This document shows, in pieces, positions 37,679 through 46,530 of a stretch of 64,000 nucleotides of DNA; position 1 is the first letter of the stretch; every line of letters begins with the position of its first letter. This stretch comes from Candidatus Binatia bacterium. Lineage in GTDB: Bacteria > Desulfobacterota > Binatia > UBA9968 > JAJDTQ01. The DNA lies in contig OX638375.1 in assembly GCA_951813575.1 (NCBI GenBank), positions 2,619,042 to 2,683,041 of the forward strand, written 5' to 3'. A program made the position numbers and the translations under genes. The notes beneath the pieces are model-generated. The model made no database searches. It was not told the DNA's origin and was given only the letters and a program-made list of their open reading frames with translations.

Positions 37679-37779
37679 CGTCATTCCCGCGAAAGCGGGA
37701 ATCCAGGGGTGGGGAGGGAGCCGGCGACCGTGCTTTCCCGCCCAGCCCCTCCTGGATTCCCGCTTTCGCGGGAATGACG
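37679..37779. repeat. ~101-bp palindromic element, copy B
   Basis: 29-bp arms at 37679-37707 (CGTCATTCCCGCGAAAGCGG...) and 37751-37779 in inverted orientation around a 43-bp centre. Same architecture, length and end bases as copies A and C, but with a different internal hairpin (GCGAAAGC instead of GGACTTGATCC). Confidence 0.85.
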
Positions 37780-37819
37780 AGTGCAAGGCGGGAATGACCG
37801 GTCCGGGCCTTGAGCACCG

Positions 37820-38344
37820 CTACCCCGCGGCGGTTCTCTTCGTGGTGCCCGGGACGTCCGGCGCGTAGGCGCCTTCCGTATCCCATTCCACGGTGTCGCC
37901 CACGCGGATGGTGCCGCTGTTGAGCACCTGGGCGCGCACGCCGCCCCGGTGGACCAGCCCCTGCATCACGTTCTTGCCCGTGAGCTTGACGAGGTTGACG
38001 CAGGGCTCGCACACGCGCAGCCCGCGCATCCGCACCTCTCCCACGGAGAACTCGCGGCCCAGCACCAAGTGGTTGAGGGCAACGCCGCGGGTGGTGATGT
38101 TGCGGCGGCTGTCCCTGGGCTCCAGCGTGGTGCCGTAGTCCCTCTCCATGGCCTCGAGCGCTTCCTCCTCGATGAGCGTCACCTCCCGGTCCGGACCCGG
38201 GTTGTGCGAGTAGCTGCCCACCTGGTTGCAGTAGCGGTCTCCTTCGAGTCCTTTGCCTTCGATCGCGAGGACCTCCTGAAGACTCTCCATGTCGCCCTTG
38301 GCGTCCTTCGCGATCTGTATCGAAACCACCGATCCCTTGGCCAT
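37820..38344 (-). CDS. MOSC domain protein
   Basis: 174 aa, MOSC domain (molybdenum cofactor sulfurase C-terminal type). Typical features: GLEGDRYC (~33-39), REVTLIEEEALEAM (~53), RRNITTRGVALNHLVLG (~79), and the conserved cysteine region RVCEPCVNL (~110). Stand-alone MOSC proteins such as YiiM handle N-hydroxylated substrates using sulfurated Mo cofactor; the specific reaction is unknown here. GGAGG lies 4 nt before the ATG. Confidence 0.88.
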   Translation of the reverse strand: MAKGSVVSIQIAKDAKGDMESLQEVLAIEGKGLEGDRYCNQVGSYSHNPGPDREVTLIEEEALEAMERDYGTTLEPRDSRRNITTRGVALNHLVLGREFSVGEVRMRGLRVCEPCVNLVKLTGKNVMQGLVHRGGVRAQVLNSGTIRVGDTVEWDTEGAYAPDVPGTTKRTAAG

Positions 38345-38628
38345 ATTGCCTCCTTCGATGGAACTATATCGAATAGTGCGCCATCAGGAAAACAACAGTT
38401 CAGACGGGCTGAGAGTCTTCGACTCTTCATGGCGGACCGTCGACGCCCAGGCCGACAGGGACTCCGGCAGATTCTAGCGGTGCCAAAGGGTTACTGTGCG
38501 CCTCCGGTTGGATTTACTGAGGATTCCATGCACATTTGGTTTGACAGCGAGACCATTGCTTTGTGTCTCTCCACACCACAGATTCCAACTATCCGCCGTC
38601 GCTGATGGCAACCTTCTGAGGACCGAGG

Positions 38629-41600
38629 ATGGAACTCCCCAGGGATCTACGGCTCATCTCGCTGAAGTACGCCGGACGATGCCGGTCGTGCACAGCGAAG
38701 TTGGAAGCGGGCGAGCGTGCCCACTGGTCACGATCGTCGAAAAAGGTCTGGTGTATTGACTGCATAGGTGGTGGGGGTGCCTCGGTCCAAGTTGCATCGA
38801 ACAAGGTAACCGACGGTTCGCGGAATACGGCAACGAAAGCAGGTCCCAGTAGTTCGAATGCGCCAAAGCCGGTTGCCAACAACACGCAAACTCCCTGGCA
38901 GCAACTATGCAACTATGCTCAACGGTGCATAGAAGCAGAGGCATCGAAATCACTGGTCCCGTACGTCAAAGAGAACTCTCTGTGGTTCTTACACCCTGGG
39001 GAAGAGAAACTGGTGATCGGGCAGAGCGATTCGACGCTGGCGCCCAGAGAACTCCGCGACAAACTGAGATCCCGCACACGGTCGATCATCTACGGCTGGC
39101 CGACTGTCGTTGTGGCCGATCGCGATCACACACCCAAGGTAGCCCCTCTTTTTGCTGTCCAGATTGAACCGGAACCAACTTCCAACGACCAGTGGGAACT
39201 TCACGCTACTATGGAGCCAGAGTTCAACTTGGCCATCACGGCAAGCGGCATTTTCGACCCTTCGATCACCGAAGACATTAGCGACCTGTTAAGTCACGGC
39301 TTGCCGTTCGGAGATGCCGACGCTTTTGGCGTCCTCGCCGGACGAACGGCCGACCTGCTCGGACTCGAAACCTTGTCGCCTCTTAACGCTAGAATCCTCG
39401 AATCGAACATAGATCGCAAACAAGGCGTCTACAACGCTGCAATTTCGGTCATCGCCGAGTGGTCTGGGTACACCAGCACCCTTCGTGAGGAGTTGCGACA
39501 ACTGCAGACCCGCGGAGACTGGTCGTCTACGGCTGCTGCCCATCTTCTCCCCGACGGCTTCGCGCAGATGCAAAACAAGCGACCCTTGCACGGGCCTCTT
39601 GCAGCGCCACTTTTGTGCAACCAATCACAGGAGGAAACACTTGAGCGTTTCCGCAGAGAACCTCTGACGGTCGTGACCGGCCCACCTGGGACAGGCAAGA
39701 CACAACTCGTAGTGAACGCGGTTGCGAACGCGTGGCTGGACGGCGACAAGGTCCTGGTGACCTCGACCAACAATGGTGCGGTTGACGTGGCCGTCGACCG
39801 CGCGGAAAAGGACGTGAGTAGCGGCTTGTTAGTCCGCACCGGCAATCACGGAGTGCGCGCGCAGGTTCCGGACCGCATTACCGCAGCGTCGGCGCAGGCG
39901 GCAACGCACGGCGGCAACCAAGCTGCAGCGCGCGCCCAGTTGAAACGGGTCGCCACTGAGCGCACTCAGTTGATGGAGAAATTGGCGCGGCTGGATGAAC
40001 TGGATGTGATACTGCTTCAGGTGGTCGAGGAACAGGAGGAACTCCGGCAGGGGTTGAAGGAGGCCGCACGAACACTCTGGACTAACGCGTGTCCTCCTGA
40101 ACTGCCCATCCGTCCAGACGCAATGGAGCGACGAGCTAGAAGGTTGTTGCGGACGTGGCTGTTCCGTGGATTCCGCGCGCGACGCTTTCGAAGGCGACTC
40201 GGTTGCCTCGAGACCGCTCCATTGGAGCAACTCGTCACTTGGGCTCGAATTGAGCAGCGTATAACAGGGCTGACCTCCCAGTTGGAGATCGGACGGGTGG
40301 AACGTCAACAACTAAAGTCCGCCGTGGGTGACCCGTCCACCAGTGTGCGCGAAGCAAACCAGAAATGGGCAGATGCAAGCCTCTACGCAATTCGCGTGGA
40401 CACGGCAACGCGAATCTCCTCTGGCGCTGACCGTCTAGCAGCCTTCGGCACAATCCCTGCCAACAGCGACCGTTTTAGACGAGCAATAGGTAATTCGTTT
40501 CCCCACTTACGAGGCTGGGCGTGCACCGCATTAACGGCGCATTCCAACTTCCCCTTGGAATCAGGACTGTTTGACTTGGTGATCGTTGACGAGGCTAGCC
40601 AGTGTAGCCTCGCGGCCGTGCTGCCGTTGGCGTACCGCGCAAAACGTCTGGCGATCGTAGGAGATCCATACCAACTAAACCCCATCGTTTCCCTCAGCGA
40701 TGGGCTCTTAAAGGAGATCGCCATACAAGCGGGGTTCGACAACGACGAACTGCGCGAGCGCGGCATCCACCATAAAGACGGTTCGGTTTACTCCGCATTC
40801 GAATTTGCCGTAAAACCCCAGACTCCAGTTCTTCTCAACGAGCACTACCGCTGCCACCCACACATCGCCCGGTGGTTCAACAGGACGTTCTATAAAGGTG
40901 AACTGACTGTACTGACGGACGTCTCTGATACATCCCAGCGTGATCGGGCCATCTACTGGTGCGATGTTGACGGCGCGGTAGTACGGCCCGCCACTGGAAG
41001 TTGGCTAAATAAGGCAGAGGCGGAGCAAACAGTAAAACAGCTCCGTGGGGTAATCGAATCCGGTTACAAGACCGTCGGGGTGGTAACTCCGTTCACCGCG
41101 CAGGCGCGGCTCATCGATCAGCTCGCCAAAGCGCAATTCGGCCAGGATCTCCTGGACGACATCGATTTCGTCAGCGGAACCGCACACCGCCTACAGGGAG
41201 ACGAGCGCGATGCGATTGTTCTTTCTGCCGTGCTCTCTCCCGGCATGTCCAAGAGTAGCGCCCGTTGGATAGAGAAAGAGAGAAACCTCCTGAACGTGGC
41301 TGTCAGCCGTGCCCGGCGAGCGCTAATCGTTCTCGGTCACCCGCTCCTGGGAGATTTGGGGAGTCCAACCCTGGCCTCCCTGCGCATCTATCTGCGTCAT
41401 GAGGTCGCTCGGAACGAGAGCGCTGGTTCGCCGTCCGCCAAGTTCTACACGGACAGCACGTCCGAGAAACTGTTGCTCGACGCCATGCAACTCGGAAACT
41501 TCTTACCCTACGCCAAGCCCGAGGTGGAGGGGTACGAGCTGGACTTTGCGCTACTGGAACAGGGGATCAAGCTCAACGTTGAGGTTGACGGTGATCAGCA

Positions 41601-41772
41601 CATTGACGCCAGAGGTCGACAACGGCGCCAGGACATTACACGAGACCGCGTCCTGGCCAAACTCGGTTGGACAGTCGTACGGATACCGGCATGGCGATGC
41701 CACGAGGAGATTGACTCAGTGATTGACGAAATCAGGAGAACGCGGGATCGATTGCTTGACGAAACCTCTTGA
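38629..41772 (+). CDS. Orphan zinc-finger / SF1 helicase / DUF559 nuclease protein (defence candidate)
   Basis: 1,047 aa. Domains: treble-clef-type zinc finger with CxxC pairs at 18/21 and 42/45; an uncharacterised segment ~90-330; a UPF1-like SF1 helicase with Walker A GPPGTGKT (351-358), a coiled-coil insertion ~430-580, DEAS (654-657), GDPYQL (678), YRCHP, QGDERD (~856) and motif VI VAVSRAR; then a DUF559/Vsr-like PD-(D/E)XK nuclease (ELDFAL ~970, VEVDGDQH 984-991). Noticeably less GC-rich than its neighbours, no operon partners, and flanked by non-coding DNA, all consistent with horizontal acquisition. Single-protein nuclease-helicases are common anti-phage systems; function here is inference. 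Confidence 0.85.
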   Translation: MELPRDLRLISLKYAGRCRSCTAKLEAGERAHWSRSSKKVWCIDCIGGGGASVQVASNKVTDGSRNTATKAGPSSSNAPKPVANNTQTPWQQLCNYAQRCIEAEASKSLVPYVKENSLWFLHPGEEKLVIGQSDSTLAPRELRDKLRSRTRSIIYGWPTVVVADRDHTPKVAPLFAVQIEPEPTSNDQWELHATMEPEFNLAITASGIFDPSITEDISDLLSHGLPFGDADAFGVLAGRTADLLGLETLSPLNARILESNIDRKQGVYNAAISVIAEWSGYTSTLREELRQLQTRGDWSSTAAAHLLPDGFAQMQNKRPLHGPLAAPLLCNQSQEETLERFRREPLTVVTGPPGTGKTQLVVNAVANAWLDGDKVLVTSTNNGAVDVAVDRAEKDVSSGLLVRTGNHGVRAQVPDRITAASAQAATHGGNQAAARAQLKRVATERTQLMEKLARLDELDVILLQVVEEQEELRQGLKEAARTLWTNACPPELPIRPDAMERRARRLLRTWLFRGFRARRFRRRLGCLETAPLEQLVTWARIEQRITGLTSQLEIGRVERQQLKSAVGDPSTSVREANQKWADASLYAIRVDTATRISSGADRLAAFGTIPANSDRFRRAIGNSFPHLRGWACTALTAHSNFPLESGLFDLVIVDEASQCSLAAVLPLAYRAKRLAIVGDPYQLNPIVSLSDGLLKEIAIQAGFDNDELRERGIHHKDGSVYSAFEFAVKPQTPVLLNEHYRCHPHIARWFNRTFYKGELTVLTDVSDTSQRDRAIYWCDVDGAVVRPATGSWLNKAEAEQTVKQLRGVIESGYKTVGVVTPFTAQARLIDQLAKAQFGQDLLDDIDFVSGTAHRLQGDERDAIVLSAVLSPGMSKSSARWIEKERNLLNVAVSRARRALIVLGHPLLGDLGSPTLASLRIYLRHEVARNESAGSPSAKFYTDSTSEKLLLDAMQLGNFLPYAKPEVEGYELDFALLEQGIKLNVEVDGDQHIDARGRQRRQDITRDRVLAKLGWTVVRIPAWRCHEEIDSVIDEIRRTRDRLLDETS

Positions 41773-41891
41773 TGGACGCCTTAGCGCGCTCCGTCATCAA
41801 ACTAGTTGAGATCAAGTCGGGTTTTCTTTCGGCGTGCGGCAAGGGCGCGTAAGCCATCGTGTTCACCACACCCTGTGCGATCTCGGCTCCG

Positions 41892-43001
41892 CTAGAGCCG
41901 GTCCTGCAGCCAATCCAGCATGAAGGGCACGTTGTGCCCCCAGTAGTCGTGGCTGCAATGGATGGCGCCGCCGCTCCGGACGTCTTCATAGATCTGGAGG
42001 GTCTTGTCCTCGCTGCCGATCTCGTCGTACAGGCGCTTGGCGCCCTCCAGGCGCATCAGCCGGTCGGCGGCGCCGTGGGTGATGAGCGTCGGGCAGGTGA
42101 TGTTCTGCGCCACGCCTTCCATGGTGAAATCCTTGAGGCGCTCCCGGGCCACTTCGTCGGTCACTCCGCCCAGCAGCCGCTGCACCACCGGCTGGAGGTG
42201 TTCGCAGAAGTCGTAGAGGTCGTCCAGCACGCTGTAGCAGCCGCTCCAGCCCACCAGCGCCTTGATGCGCGGGTCGAACGCGGCGAGACGGGGCGCGTAG
42301 TAGCCGGCCATGCTGATGCCGATGAGGCCGATGCGGTCCGGGTCCACCTCGGGCCGCGACACCAGGTAGTCGATGCACGCCTTGGCGGGCACTTCGTAGT
42401 CCGGCCGCGTGGTAATGCCCTTGACGTACATGGACGAGCCCCGTCCGGGCGTGTCTACCAGCAGCAGCGCCCAGCCGTACTCCAGCACCTGCCGGCCGCT
42501 GAAGAAGATCTCCTCGGCGAAGGCGTCGGCGCCGCCGATGAGGAAGACCGCGGGCCACTGGCCGGAGGCCGGGTACTTGGGGTGGCAGAAGTAGCCGTCG
42601 TACTCCTCGTCGCCGCAGCGCACGGTGATCACCTCCACGGGCGGCTTGTGCAGCGCCGCGGCCGCGCGGAAGTTCGCTTGGCACATCTTGAACCGCTCCG
42701 CCCTGACGTCGTTCTCCTCGATGGTGAGAAGCGTGTCGGACATGCGGTAGTACTGGTTCGCGTGAAAGAAGAACTGCATGGCGGTGTGTTCGTGGCCCTT
42801 GGACAGCGCCTCCCGGGCCAGGTCCTCGGTCCGCCGGGCCATGTCGAGCCAGGCGCGCTCCCAGCCCTTCTTGTCGCCGGGCTCGATGTCGCGGCACAGC
42901 CGCGCGATGTCGAAGACGTCGCCGCCCCCCTGCTGGGATTCGGCCACGAGTCGAAGGGTATGCGTGCCCATGACGTGGTTGGGGAAGAGAAAGTCGATCA
43001 T
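41892..43001 (-). CDS. Alpha/beta hydrolase (2,6-dihydropseudooxynicotine hydrolase / FrsA-like)
   Basis: 369-aa enzyme with an N-terminal helical cap (~1-125) and a C-terminal alpha/beta hydrolase domain: the nucleophile elbow is GISMAGYYAPR (~225), an oxyanion/loop DTPGRGSS (~185), acid in THGAADRLM (~305) and a terminal histidine region SHDYWGHN. The N-terminal helical layout matches the C-C bond hydrolase/acyltransferase group including DHPON hydrolase. ATG 43001 has GGAG upstream. It follows the LigJ-like gene by 80 bp on the same strand, probably one transcript. Confidence 0.8.
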   Translation of the reverse strand: MIDFLFPNHVMGTHTLRLVAESQQGGGDVFDIARLCRDIEPGDKKGWERAWLDMARRTEDLAREALSKGHEHTAMQFFFHANQYYRMSDTLLTIEENDVRAERFKMCQANFRAAAALHKPPVEVITVRCGDEEYDGYFCHPKYPASGQWPAVFLIGGADAFAEEIFFSGRQVLEYGWALLLVDTPGRGSSMYVKGITTRPDYEVPAKACIDYLVSRPEVDPDRIGLIGISMAGYYAPRLAAFDPRIKALVGWSGCYSVLDDLYDFCEHLQPVVQRLLGGVTDEVARERLKDFTMEGVAQNITCPTLITHGAADRLMRLEGAKRLYDEIGSEDKTLQIYEDVRSGGAIHCSHDYWGHNVPFMLDWLQDRL

Positions 43002-43081
43002 GATGTCTCCGTCGGCCCGCCCGCCCAAGGGCTGTCGGGGCGGTTGCGCCGCCGTGGCCGGGCAGGGCCGTTCTGGTTCAC

Positions 43082-44068
43082 CTACGGTAGTCCATAGAGC
43101 CGCTTGGCGTTGCCCTCGGTGATGTTGTAGCGGTCCTGGTCGCTCAGGCCCGGCACCGACTCGAAGATCGGCACCACCTCCTCGAAATTGCGGCCGGTCT
43201 GCGGGTCCGTGGCGTTCACCGCGCCGAACATCTCGGTGGCGAACAGCACGCGGTCGGAACCGACCCGCTTGATCAGCAGCTCCATGCCCTCGGCGTCGTA
43301 GATGGCCATGTCCCAGTAGACCCGGCGGGCCGCCTCCTCGAAGGGCTCCAGGCCCTCCTTCACGTGCATGCCCCGGTGGCGGTTCCACTGGTAGGGGACG
43401 GCGCCGCCGCCGTGGGGGATGACGATCTTGAGCTTGGGGAAGTCCTGGAACACGCGCGAGCTCAGCAGCTCCACGGCGCCGTTGTGGTGCTGCCCGATGT
43501 AGTACGAGCTGGTGGTGTGGAAGGCCGGGTTCAGGGACGCGCTGGCGTGGATGGTGCCCGGGATGTCCAGCTCCACCATCTTCTCCCACAGCGGATACCA
43601 CCACTCGTCTCCCAGCGACGGGGTCCAGGGCTCCCGGCCGCTGCACAGGTCGGGGTTGATGTTGCAGGCGATGAAGCCCTGTTCCTTGACGCAGCGTTCG
43701 AGCTCTTCCACCCAGCTCTTGGGGTCGACTCCCGGCGACTGCGGAAGCTGGCACACCGGCGAGACCTTGTCGGGCCACAGTTTGGCGACGCGGGCGATGA
43801 GGTCGTTGCACGCCTCGCTCCAATAGCGGCTGATGAGCTCGGAACCGAAGTGGTGGCCCATGGCCGAGGCTTGGGGCGAGAACAGCAGGCGGTCGATGCC
43901 GGTGTCGGCCATTCGCTTGAACTGCGAGCGCATGGACTTTTCGAGCTCTTCATCGCTGACGTTGAGTCCGGCGGGCGTCGGGCGCGCCTGGTTGACGATC
44001 TGGCGGGCGCGAAAGGACTGAAGTTTTGCCGGCGCCGTGGTGAAATGTGCGTGAGCGTCGATGATCAC
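43082..44068 (-). CDS. Amidohydrolase-family 4-oxalomesaconate hydratase-like protein
   Basis: 328 aa, amidohydrolase_2 family, closely resembling LigJ (4-oxalomesaconate hydratase of protocatechuate 4,5-cleavage and gallate pathways): HAHFTTAPAKLQSFRARQ at the N-terminus, LPQSPGVDPKSW (~110), CNINPD, and IPHGGGAVPYQWNRHRG (~230-246), plus LFATEMFGAV (~290). The GTG start at 44068 is preceded by GGAGG at ~9 nt. Metal ligands (HxH, later H, E) appear intact. Divergent from an HpcH/HpaI aldolase, suggesting a shared meta-cleavage type pathway. Confidence 0.85.
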   Translation of the reverse strand: MIIDAHAHFTTAPAKLQSFRARQIVNQARPTPAGLNVSDEELEKSMRSQFKRMADTGIDRLLFSPQASAMGHHFGSELISRYWSEACNDLIARVAKLWPDKVSPVCQLPQSPGVDPKSWVEELERCVKEQGFIACNINPDLCSGREPWTPSLGDEWWYPLWEKMVELDIPGTIHASASLNPAFHTTSSYYIGQHHNGAVELLSSRVFQDFPKLKIVIPHGGGAVPYQWNRHRGMHVKEGLEPFEEAARRVYWDMAIYDAEGMELLIKRVGSDRVLFATEMFGAVNATDPQTGRNFEEVVPIFESVPGLSDQDRYNITEGNAKRLYGLP

Positions 44069-44190
44069 GAGCGTAGACCTCCGGGAGTTGTGGCGCTGTC
44101 GGGTGCCCTGGCCTGTACGACAGGACACTACACTAGCAAAGCCCCGATGGACAGGCTATAGGCTTAGGCCACCCCTGCAAGGAGCGATTC

Positions 44191-45051
44191 ATGGCGGAAA
44201 TCCCACGTCTCAATGGTGTCATCGAAGCGCTGGAGGAAGGCAAGACAGCCTTCGTGAGCTTCGCCTCCAACGATATCGAGACCGCCATCGCCATGGCCGG
44301 CGCGAAGCTCGACGGCGTCGCCTTCGAGATGGAGCACGCGCCCCTGGACATCCCGGGCTTGAGGCACTCGTTGCAGTACATGCTGGACCGGCGGCAGTTG
44401 GTGGACCGCGGCACCCTCGGCCCCGCGGTGACCCCCATGGTGCGGATCCCGCCCAACGGCAACGAGATGAACCAGTGGCTGGCCAAGCAGGTGCTCGACA
44501 TCGGGGTCTACGGCATCATCTTTCCCCACGTGAGCTCGGTGGAGGAGGCGCGCAACGCGGTGTCCGCGTGCCGCTACCCGCGGCTTTCGTCGGAGCCGCT
44601 CTACGATCCGCCGGGCATCCGCGGCGACGCGCCCGTCCGGGCCGCCCGCTACTGGGGGCTCGGCCAGCAGGAGTACTACAAGCGCGCGGACGTGTGGCCG
44701 CTGGCGCCGGACGGCGAGATCCTGGTGGTGATCCAGTGCGAGGAGGTGCGCGCCATCGAGAACCTCCCGGCCATGCTCAAGCAGGTGCCGGGCATCGGCG
44801 TGGTGCTGATCGGGGAAGGGGACCTGAGCCAGGAACTGGGCCACCCGCGTGACTATGACCACCCGGTGGTGGCCGACCACATCAACCGGATCCTCGACAT
44901 CTGCAAGGAACACGACGTCCCCTGCGGCCACCCCCACCCCAGCGCCGATAACGTGGAACGGCTGGTGGAGGCGGGCTTCCGCTTCCTCATGCCCGGCGCG
45001 CCGCGCTCCTTCGCCGTGCTCAACCGGGCGCGGGAGCTCACGGGGCGTTAG
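44191..45051 (+). CDS. HpcH/HpaI family class II aldolase
   Basis: 286-aa pyruvate-type aldolase (2-keto-3-deoxy or 4-hydroxy-2-oxo acid cleavage). Features: the N-terminal TAFVSFASNDIETAIAMA, the metal-binding glutamate in VIQCEEVRAIENLP (~190) and the acidic ligand in LIGEGDLSQELGHP (~212). Unusual insert around residues 125-165 (with WGLGQQEYYKR). An AAGGAG site lies before the ATG. Divergent with the LigJ-like gene; together they could act at the end of an aromatic ring-cleavage route. Exact substrate uncertain. Confidence 0.85.
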   Translation: MAEIPRLNGVIEALEEGKTAFVSFASNDIETAIAMAGAKLDGVAFEMEHAPLDIPGLRHSLQYMLDRRQLVDRGTLGPAVTPMVRIPPNGNEMNQWLAKQVLDIGVYGIIFPHVSSVEEARNAVSACRYPRLSSEPLYDPPGIRGDAPVRAARYWGLGQQEYYKRADVWPLAPDGEILVVIQCEEVRAIENLPAMLKQVPGIGVVLIGEGDLSQELGHPRDYDHPVVADHINRILDICKEHDVPCGHPHPSADNVERLVEAGFRFLMPGAPRSFAVLNRARELTGR

Positions 45052-45070
45052 TTCCGTGGCCCTCCCCATC

Positions 45071-45175
45071 CGTCAACCCGGGCAGACGAAACGTCACCCC
45101 GGGCGGACGAAACGTCACCCCGGGCGGACGAAACGTCACCCCGGGCGGACGAAACGTCACCCCGGGCACGCGAAA
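45071..45175 (+). repeat. Five tandem 21-bp units
   Basis: Units beginning CGTCACCCCGGGCGGACGAAA start at 45071, 45092, 45113, 45134 and 45155. The first 13 bases of the unit are the left terminus of the palindromic element that starts directly after, at 45176. Confidence 0.9.
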
Positions 45176-45277
45176 CGTCACCCCGGGCTTGACCCGGGGT
45201 CCAGGGGTGGTGGCGGGGTAGGGCGATGGTCTTCTCCGCCCAACCCGCCTGGACCCCGGGTCAAGCCCGGGGTGACG
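45176..45277. repeat. ~102-bp palindromic element, copy C
   Basis: 30-bp inverted arms at 45176-45205 (CGTCACCCCGGGCTTGACCC...) and 45248-45277, with a 42-bp centre containing a GGTGG...GCCCAACCC layout shared with copies A and B. Confidence 0.88.
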
Positions 45278-45475
45278 CGGAGGGGGGCCTGGACGCCCGG
45301 TCAAGCCCGGGGTGACGCGGAGGGCGCCTGGACCCCGGGTCAAGCCCGGGGTGACGCGGAGGGGGGGCCTGGACGCCCGGTCAAGCCTGGGGTGACGCGG
45401 AGGGGGCCTGGACGCCGGGTCAAGCCCGGGGTGACGCGGAGGGGGCCTGGACGCCGGGTCAAGCCCGGGGTGATG
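45278..45475 (+). repeat. Five further tandem copies of the element's right arm
   Basis: Right-arm copies starting CCTGGACGCC or CCTGGACCCC recur at 45288, 45327, 45368, 45407 and 45446 (period 39-41 bp), each ending GGGGTGACG or close to it and joined by CGGAGGG. From 45476 to 45567 nothing but the nitroreductase ribosome site is recognisable. Confidence 0.85.
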
Positions 45476-45567
45476 GGAGTGGGGACCTCAGAGCTGCTCC
45501 GGGCCCGATCCGGGGTCAAGCCCGCAGTGACGGATCAGGGAAGCGAAATTGAAAGGAGAGCGTAGCA

Positions 45568-46197
45568 ATGGCCATGGTAAAGCTGGATCCGCCCGACCAA
45601 CTCGGTATGAGCCTCGGCGAGGCCATGTTCACCCAGCGGGCCATCCGCAGGCTGAAACCGGACCCCATCAGCGACGAAGACCTCAAGACGCTGATGGATG
45701 CGGCGTCCAAGGCGCCCAGTTCGCGAAACGAGCAGAGCGGGCGGTTTCTGGTGGTGCGGGACCGGGACAGGATCCGCAGGTTCGGGGAGCTGTATCGCGA
45801 GGCGTGGTGGGCGAAGCGGCCCGCGGGCTGGACTCCGGAAGGCATTCCGGAGGGGGACCTGCATCTCTCGGCCATGCGCCTGGCGGACGCGATGAAGGAC
45901 GTTCCGCTGGTGGTGCTGGCGGTCTCCGCGTCCCCAGGACAGGCCAGCTCGGTCCTTCCCGCGGTGCAGAACCTGATGCTGGCAGCGCGGGCACTGGGTA
46001 TCGGCTCGGTGCTGACCACCCTCCATGCCTGCGTCACCGACCGGATCCACGAGCTGTTCAAGATTCCGCCGGAAGCCCAGGTCCACTGCTGTATCCCGCT
46101 GGGCTATCCCGAGGGCCGGTTCGGCACGACCACGCGCCGCCCCACCTCCGAGACTACCTATTACGAGGAGTGGGGCAACCCGCCGCCGTGGGAGTGA
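45568..46197 (+). CDS. Nitroreductase family protein
   Basis: 209-aa FMN-dependent NAD(P)H oxidoreductase. The FMN-binding N-terminal RAIRRLKPDPISDEDLKTLM and AASKAPSSRNEQSGRFLVV segments (~24-62) and the C-terminal GIGSVLTTLHAC (~150-160) are typical. The ATG at 45568 has an AAAGGAG site. Homologues reduce nitro-aromatics or act as dehydrogenases; the partner reaction is not evident. Promoted from within or after a long repeat tract. Confidence 0.9.
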   Translation: MAMVKLDPPDQLGMSLGEAMFTQRAIRRLKPDPISDEDLKTLMDAASKAPSSRNEQSGRFLVVRDRDRIRRFGELYREAWWAKRPAGWTPEGIPEGDLHLSAMRLADAMKDVPLVVLAVSASPGQASSVLPAVQNLMLAARALGIGSVLTTLHACVTDRIHELFKIPPEAQVHCCIPLGYPEGRFGTTTRRPTSETTYYEEWGNPPPWE

Positions 46198-46295
46198 ACA
46201 TGGCGCTTTTCCCTTGAACCACGTTGCGATAAATCATGATACCGTAAGGTAGTGAGTGCGGCTCCGCGCTTTATCAACGGCATACCGGGCCTTGC

Positions 46296-46529
46296 TCAGA
46301 CCAACCGCAGCCGCTTCTCAAGAAACACGCTGAGCGGGTCCTCTCGATAGTCCCCGAAAGGAGGAATGCGCACGTATCCGAAATGTTCGTAGAGGGCGAG
46401 CGCCTCGGGTTGACGGACGCCAGTCTCCAATCGCGCGAGGTGGATGCCGTGGGTGAGGAGATCGGTTTCGAGCGCTTCCGTTATCACCCGACCGACGCCG
46501 CGGCGGCGGGCGGCCGGATACCGCTGGCG
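46296..46529 (-). pseudogene. C-terminal fragment of a GNAT acetyltransferase
   Basis: The minus-strand frame reads RYPAARRRGVGRVITEALE (acetyl-CoA-binding motif A) then LARLETGVRQPEALALYEHF and a C-terminus ending VFLEKRLRLV, i.e. the second half of a GNAT N-acetyltransferase. Nothing resembling the N-terminal half exists upstream, where the amidohydrolase gene ends two bases away. It looks like a truncated remnant, although a short GTG start at 46487 could still allow a 63-aa peptide. Confidence 0.65.
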
Positions 46530-46530
46530 G

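Noticed and set aside
38345..38628. Intergenic stretch before the helicase-nuclease, examined for a toxin, antitoxin or RNA partner
   Set aside because: Only short frames without ribosome sites; no hairpin or repeat that would support an RNA component.
45060..45565. Plus-strand frame reading HPGRTKRHPGRTKR through the repeat tract
   Set aside because: Pure repeat translation running out of the aldolase gene in another frame.
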